DNA of 15,422 bases, taken from NCBI GenBank assembly GCA_018713975.1, contig DVOB01000104.1, positions 1-15,422 of the forward strand, in the 5' to 3' direction. The position numbers were made by a program, and so were the translations under genes. The stretch comes from Lentihominibacter excrementipullorum. Its GTDB lineage: Bacteria > Bacillota > Clostridia > Peptostreptococcales > Anaerovoracaceae. Shown one piece after another: positions 13,437 to 15,422 of this stretch; position 1 is the first letter of the stretch, and every line of letters starts with the position of its first letter. The notes beneath the pieces are model-generated. The model was not told the origin of the DNA. It saw only the letters and a list, made by a program, of their open reading frames with translations, and ran no database searches.

Positions 13437-14846
13437 TCATTTCCCTACCAGTACGCAGCCTTTGTCATTGACGCCGATGACTTTTTCCCCGTCACGGCGA
13501 AGGGCGCTTATGTACGTGATGATATCGCCGGTTATCTCTTCACCGGGACACACGAACGGAATGCCCGGCGGATAAGGAATGATGGACCCGGCGCAGACCC
13601 TTCCCTCGGCTTCATCCAGCGGAACAAATATCTTTTCCTCCGGTACGGCCCGCAGCTTCCCCGCTTCCGGTACGTGGTAATCTCTCCTGCGCCTTTCATC
13701 CGCGGCTTCACGGTCAGGCCCCGTTTCAGCTATCTCTCTGAGGGCGTCCAGCGTCCTGTCCATATGGGCCTTCGTGTTGCCTATCCCGGTCATCAGCATC
13801 AGTATATCGCCGGTGTACAGCTCCGAGAAAATCCCCCTTTCCATCAGGAGCTGCTCCAATCCGGCTCCATCGATCCCCAATTCCCCCATGTCGAGGTTTA
13901 TCTTTGTCATATCCATGTTTTCAGCCTTCATCAGCTTCAGCCCGGCTATGGCAGCTGCCTCTTCATAAAAATAGTCTATGGCAGCTCGCCATTCTCCGAT
14001 GGCCTCTCTGCCGTGATCCGCCAGCAGATCGGCGTTGATATCCAGAAAGCTCATGAGGATATAGGAAGGGCTGGTGCTCTGGATAGCCTGCAGCTTGTCC
14101 TCCAGCACATATCTGTCCACCAGCTCCGACTTGAGGTTCAACACCGCGCTCTGGGTCAGAGATGCCAGCGTTTTGTGTATGCTGTTGACAACCAGGTCAG
14201 CGCCGCAGTCTTCGGCCGCCTCCGGCATGCCGTTGCCGAAGCCGAACTTGTGGAAAAATTTCAGATGAGCCCCGTGAGCCTGGTCGACTATCAGGACCTT
14301 TCCCGCCCTGTGAGCAACTTCCGCTATCTTCCTAATGTCGCTGCATATCCCGTAGTAATTGGGACTGGGAAGTATCACGGCGTCGGCGTCGGGATTTTCC
14401 CTGATACACCGCTCTATCTCCTCCGGCGACACCGCTCCCATTATGCCGTGCTCCTTTATCAGCTCCGGCTGTGCGTATACCGGCTGTATCCCGCCCAGCA
14501 TCAGGGCGTTGAATACCGACTTGTGACAGTTCCTGGCCATTATCAGCTTCCGGCCAGGCTTCACCGTCGCCAGTACGGAGGCGATGAGTCCGCCGCTGGT
14601 TCCGTTTATCTGCAGGTACGAATGGTCCACCTGGTACAGCCTGCTGTACTTCTTCTGTGCCTCCATTATTATCCCTTCCGCCTGAAAGAGATTGTCGGCC
14701 CCCGGTATCTCGGTGACGTCACAGTCCACGAAATTATCGAGGAATTCCCCGTATCCGTACTTTCTGAATATAGCCGCTCCCTTGTGGCCCGGCATGTGAA
14801 AGGATACCGGGTCTTTGCAGGCGTGCTGCAGTAAAAATTCTCTCAT
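13437..14846 (-). CDS. Orn/Lys/Arg decarboxylase-family PLP enzyme
   Basis: The product is 469 residues from ATG 14846, which has AGGA six bases upstream. A TTG start at 14867, overlapping the previous stop as TTGA, would add seven residues and cannot be excluded. It belongs to the short, Firmicute-type fold-type I group that includes arginine and lysine decarboxylases. Motifs are SFHMPGHKG near the N-terminus, NGTSGGLIAS (81-90), RNCHKSVFNAL (105-115), DQAHGAH (188-194) and SIHKTLASLTQSA with PLP lysine K225. The C-terminal family motif GSIIPYPPGIPFVCPGE lies at about 420-436. The amino acid substrate is not certain. The product would be a polyamine or its precursor, made in the cytoplasm. 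It follows the small DUF4177-like gene in one transcript. A strong hairpin without a T run lies just after its stop. Confidence 0.9.
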   Translation of the reverse strand: MREFLLQHACKDPVSFHMPGHKGAAIFRKYGYGEFLDNFVDCDVTEIPGADNLFQAEGIIMEAQKKYSRLYQVDHSYLQINGTSGGLIASVLATVKPGRKLIMARNCHKSVFNALMLGGIQPVYAQPELIKEHGIMGAVSPEEIERCIRENPDADAVILPSPNYYGICSDIRKIAEVAHRAGKVLIVDQAHGAHLKFFHKFGFGNGMPEAAEDCGADLVVNSIHKTLASLTQSAVLNLKSELVDRYVLEDKLQAIQSTSPSYILMSFLDINADLLADHGREAIGEWRAAIDYFYEEAAAIAGLKLMKAENMDMTKINLDMGELGIDGAGLEQLLMERGIFSELYTGDILMLMTGIGNTKAHMDRTLDALREIAETGPDREAADERRRRDYHVPEAGKLRAVPEEKIFVPLDEAEGRVCAGSIIPYPPGIPFVCPGEEITGDIITYISALRRDGEKVIGVNDKGCVLVGK

Positions 14847-14863
14847 ATACGATCCTGTCTCTA

Positions 14864-15124
14864 TCAATCGATTCGTTCAAACACCAAATTGCAAACAGTT
14901 CTGTCTCCGCCTCCAAGACCGGTAGATCCCGCCGTAGACTGAGCAAATGTATGCAGACGGTACCCTTCAGCATATTGCTGATTGCAAAGATCTTCTATCT
15001 CTCTAAAATTCTTTGACCCCTTACCAACAAATTTTTCTCTTAAAACTATCTGCATTACCCTGTACTTGCCTGTTCCATTGTTTATTTTGCCTTCTTCATC
15101 ATTAAATGCTTCAAAAAAACCCAT
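14864..15124 (-). CDS. Small DUF4177-like protein
   Basis: The product is 86 residues from ATG 15124, chosen because AAAGGAG lies eight bases upstream; the frame is open to 15184 but that extension contains the leader. The core KYRVMQIVLREKF, then a helix with EIEDLCNQQYAEGYRLHTFAQ, then a glycine-rich turn and RTVCNLVFERI, matches the compact strand-helix-strand layout of DUF4177 proteins. Those are small and uncharacterised. There is no signal peptide or membrane helix. Its stop is 17 bases before the decarboxylase ATG, so the two are co-transcribed from the promoter at 15190. Any role in regulating or assembling the decarboxylase is speculation. Confidence 0.7.
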   Translation of the reverse strand: MGFFEAFNDEEGKINNGTGKYRVMQIVLREKFVGKGSKNFREIEDLCNQQYAEGYRLHTFAQSTAGSTGLGGGDRTVCNLVFERID

Positions 15125-15189
15125 ATCGACTTCTCCTTTCTCTGACGCAAATCCAAACACAGCATATGCTTTTAACATTATCAATGCAA

Positions 15190-15218
15190 ATTATATCATT
15201 TGACTGTTGCCATTTCCA
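15190..15218 (-). promoter_or_regulatory. Sigma-A-type promoter for the DUF4177-like/decarboxylase unit
   Basis: On the minus strand a perfect -10 TATAAT (15190-15195) is preceded by TGA, an extended -10. A weak -35 TGGAAA (15213-15218) lies 17 bases away. Transcription would start near 15183, giving a leader of about 60 bases. Confidence 0.6.
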
Positions 15219-15365
15219 TAGACTCGTCCTTCTTTTATCATTTTTATCCAGGTACCCTCAAACAGTTCCGGCTGCTCCCGCCAGCCTTTACGCAGCTTTT
15301 ACTTTTCTTTAACCCCTACGCGAAGTATTACGGGCAGGCGGCGGTGTATAATACAGATAACGGAT

Positions 15366-15422
15366 ATGGAAATGCCGCGTATCCGTCAAGATAACGGCAC
15401 CGGACGCTCCATCACTCAGACC
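15366..15422 (+). CDS. Possible start of an unidentified plus-strand gene, cut by the window end
   Basis: From ATG 15366 (or the in-frame ATG at 15372) 19 codons are open to the window edge, beginning MEMPRIRQDNGTGR. A TATAAT at 15347-15352 lies 13 bases upstream, but there is no good -35 and no ribosome binding site. An equally open minus-strand frame (38 codons to a stop at 15309-15311) enters from the edge, so the call is weak. The rest of 15219-15365 shows nothing else I can support. Confidence 0.22.
   Translation, partial: MEMPRIRQDNGTGRSITQT

Noticed and set aside
13386..14834. A 482-codon plus-strand open frame opposite the decarboxylase
   Set aside because: The minus-strand frame carries all decarboxylase family motifs; this one is its antisense shadow, with no domain.
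15271..15310. A weak plus-strand terminator (GCTGC, GCAGC and T-rich tail)
   Set aside because: The stem is only five base pairs with a 16-base loop, and no plus-strand gene ends before it.

Overview
The window looks like chromosomal sequence from an anaerobic Firmicute, most likely a Clostridia-type organism. The reasons are strong AGGAGG-type ribosome binding sites, some TTG starts, sigma-A-like promoters in short AT-rich gaps, roughly 50% GC coding sequence, and many 4Fe-4S ferredoxin motifs in flavoproteins. I cannot name the genus. I see no rRNA, tRNA, CRISPR array or transposase. Nearly every gene lies on the minus strand; the one confident plus-strand gene is ilvE.

Layout. (a) 8-4455 is a minus-strand three-gene operon with its own promoter. 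It encodes a small unknown protein, a 939-residue flavoprotein made of two tandem GltD-like modules with ferredoxin motifs at both ends, and a geranylgeranyl-reductase-family FAD protein whose start overlaps the previous stop by four bases. I recognise no described pathway with this exact arrangement, and it is the best candidate here for an uncharacterised redox system. (b) 4503-5696 is a cysteine-desulfurase-family PLP enzyme with an unusually Cys-rich active-site loop, behind a short tandem repeat. (c) 5843-7851 is a DUF218/SanA-like membrane protein followed by a DUF362 protein with two 4Fe-4S motifs, closed by a clear intrinsic terminator. (d) 7852-9154 is a divergent AT-rich control region and then ilvE (branched-chain aminotransferase) on the plus strand. 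(e) 9186-9239 is a bidirectional terminator shared with a convergent, stand-alone PD-(D/E)XK-like nuclease gene (9239-10051) that has an excellent promoter. (f) 10264-10480 is a noncoding array of alternating inverted TTGGCAT-type motifs. (g) 10503-13124 is a tightly coupled pantothenate operon: a Rossmann/DUF2520 protein (probable ketopantoate reductase), panB and panC. (h) 13125-13436 is noncoding DNA with several strong hairpins and an 18-bp perfect palindrome. (i) 13437-15195 is a promoter, a small DUF4177-like protein and an Orn/Lys/Arg decarboxylase-family enzyme. (j) The last 200 bases hold only a possible gene start.

How the genes may work together: IlvE interconverts valine and 2-ketoisovalerate. 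PanB hydroxymethylates 2-ketoisovalerate, the DUF2520 protein would reduce ketopantoate, and PanC joins pantoate to beta-alanine. No panD is visible. The 8-4455 operon and the DUF362 gene suggest ferredoxin-linked flavin chemistry; the nearby cysteine desulfurase could supply sulfur, but that link is only positional.
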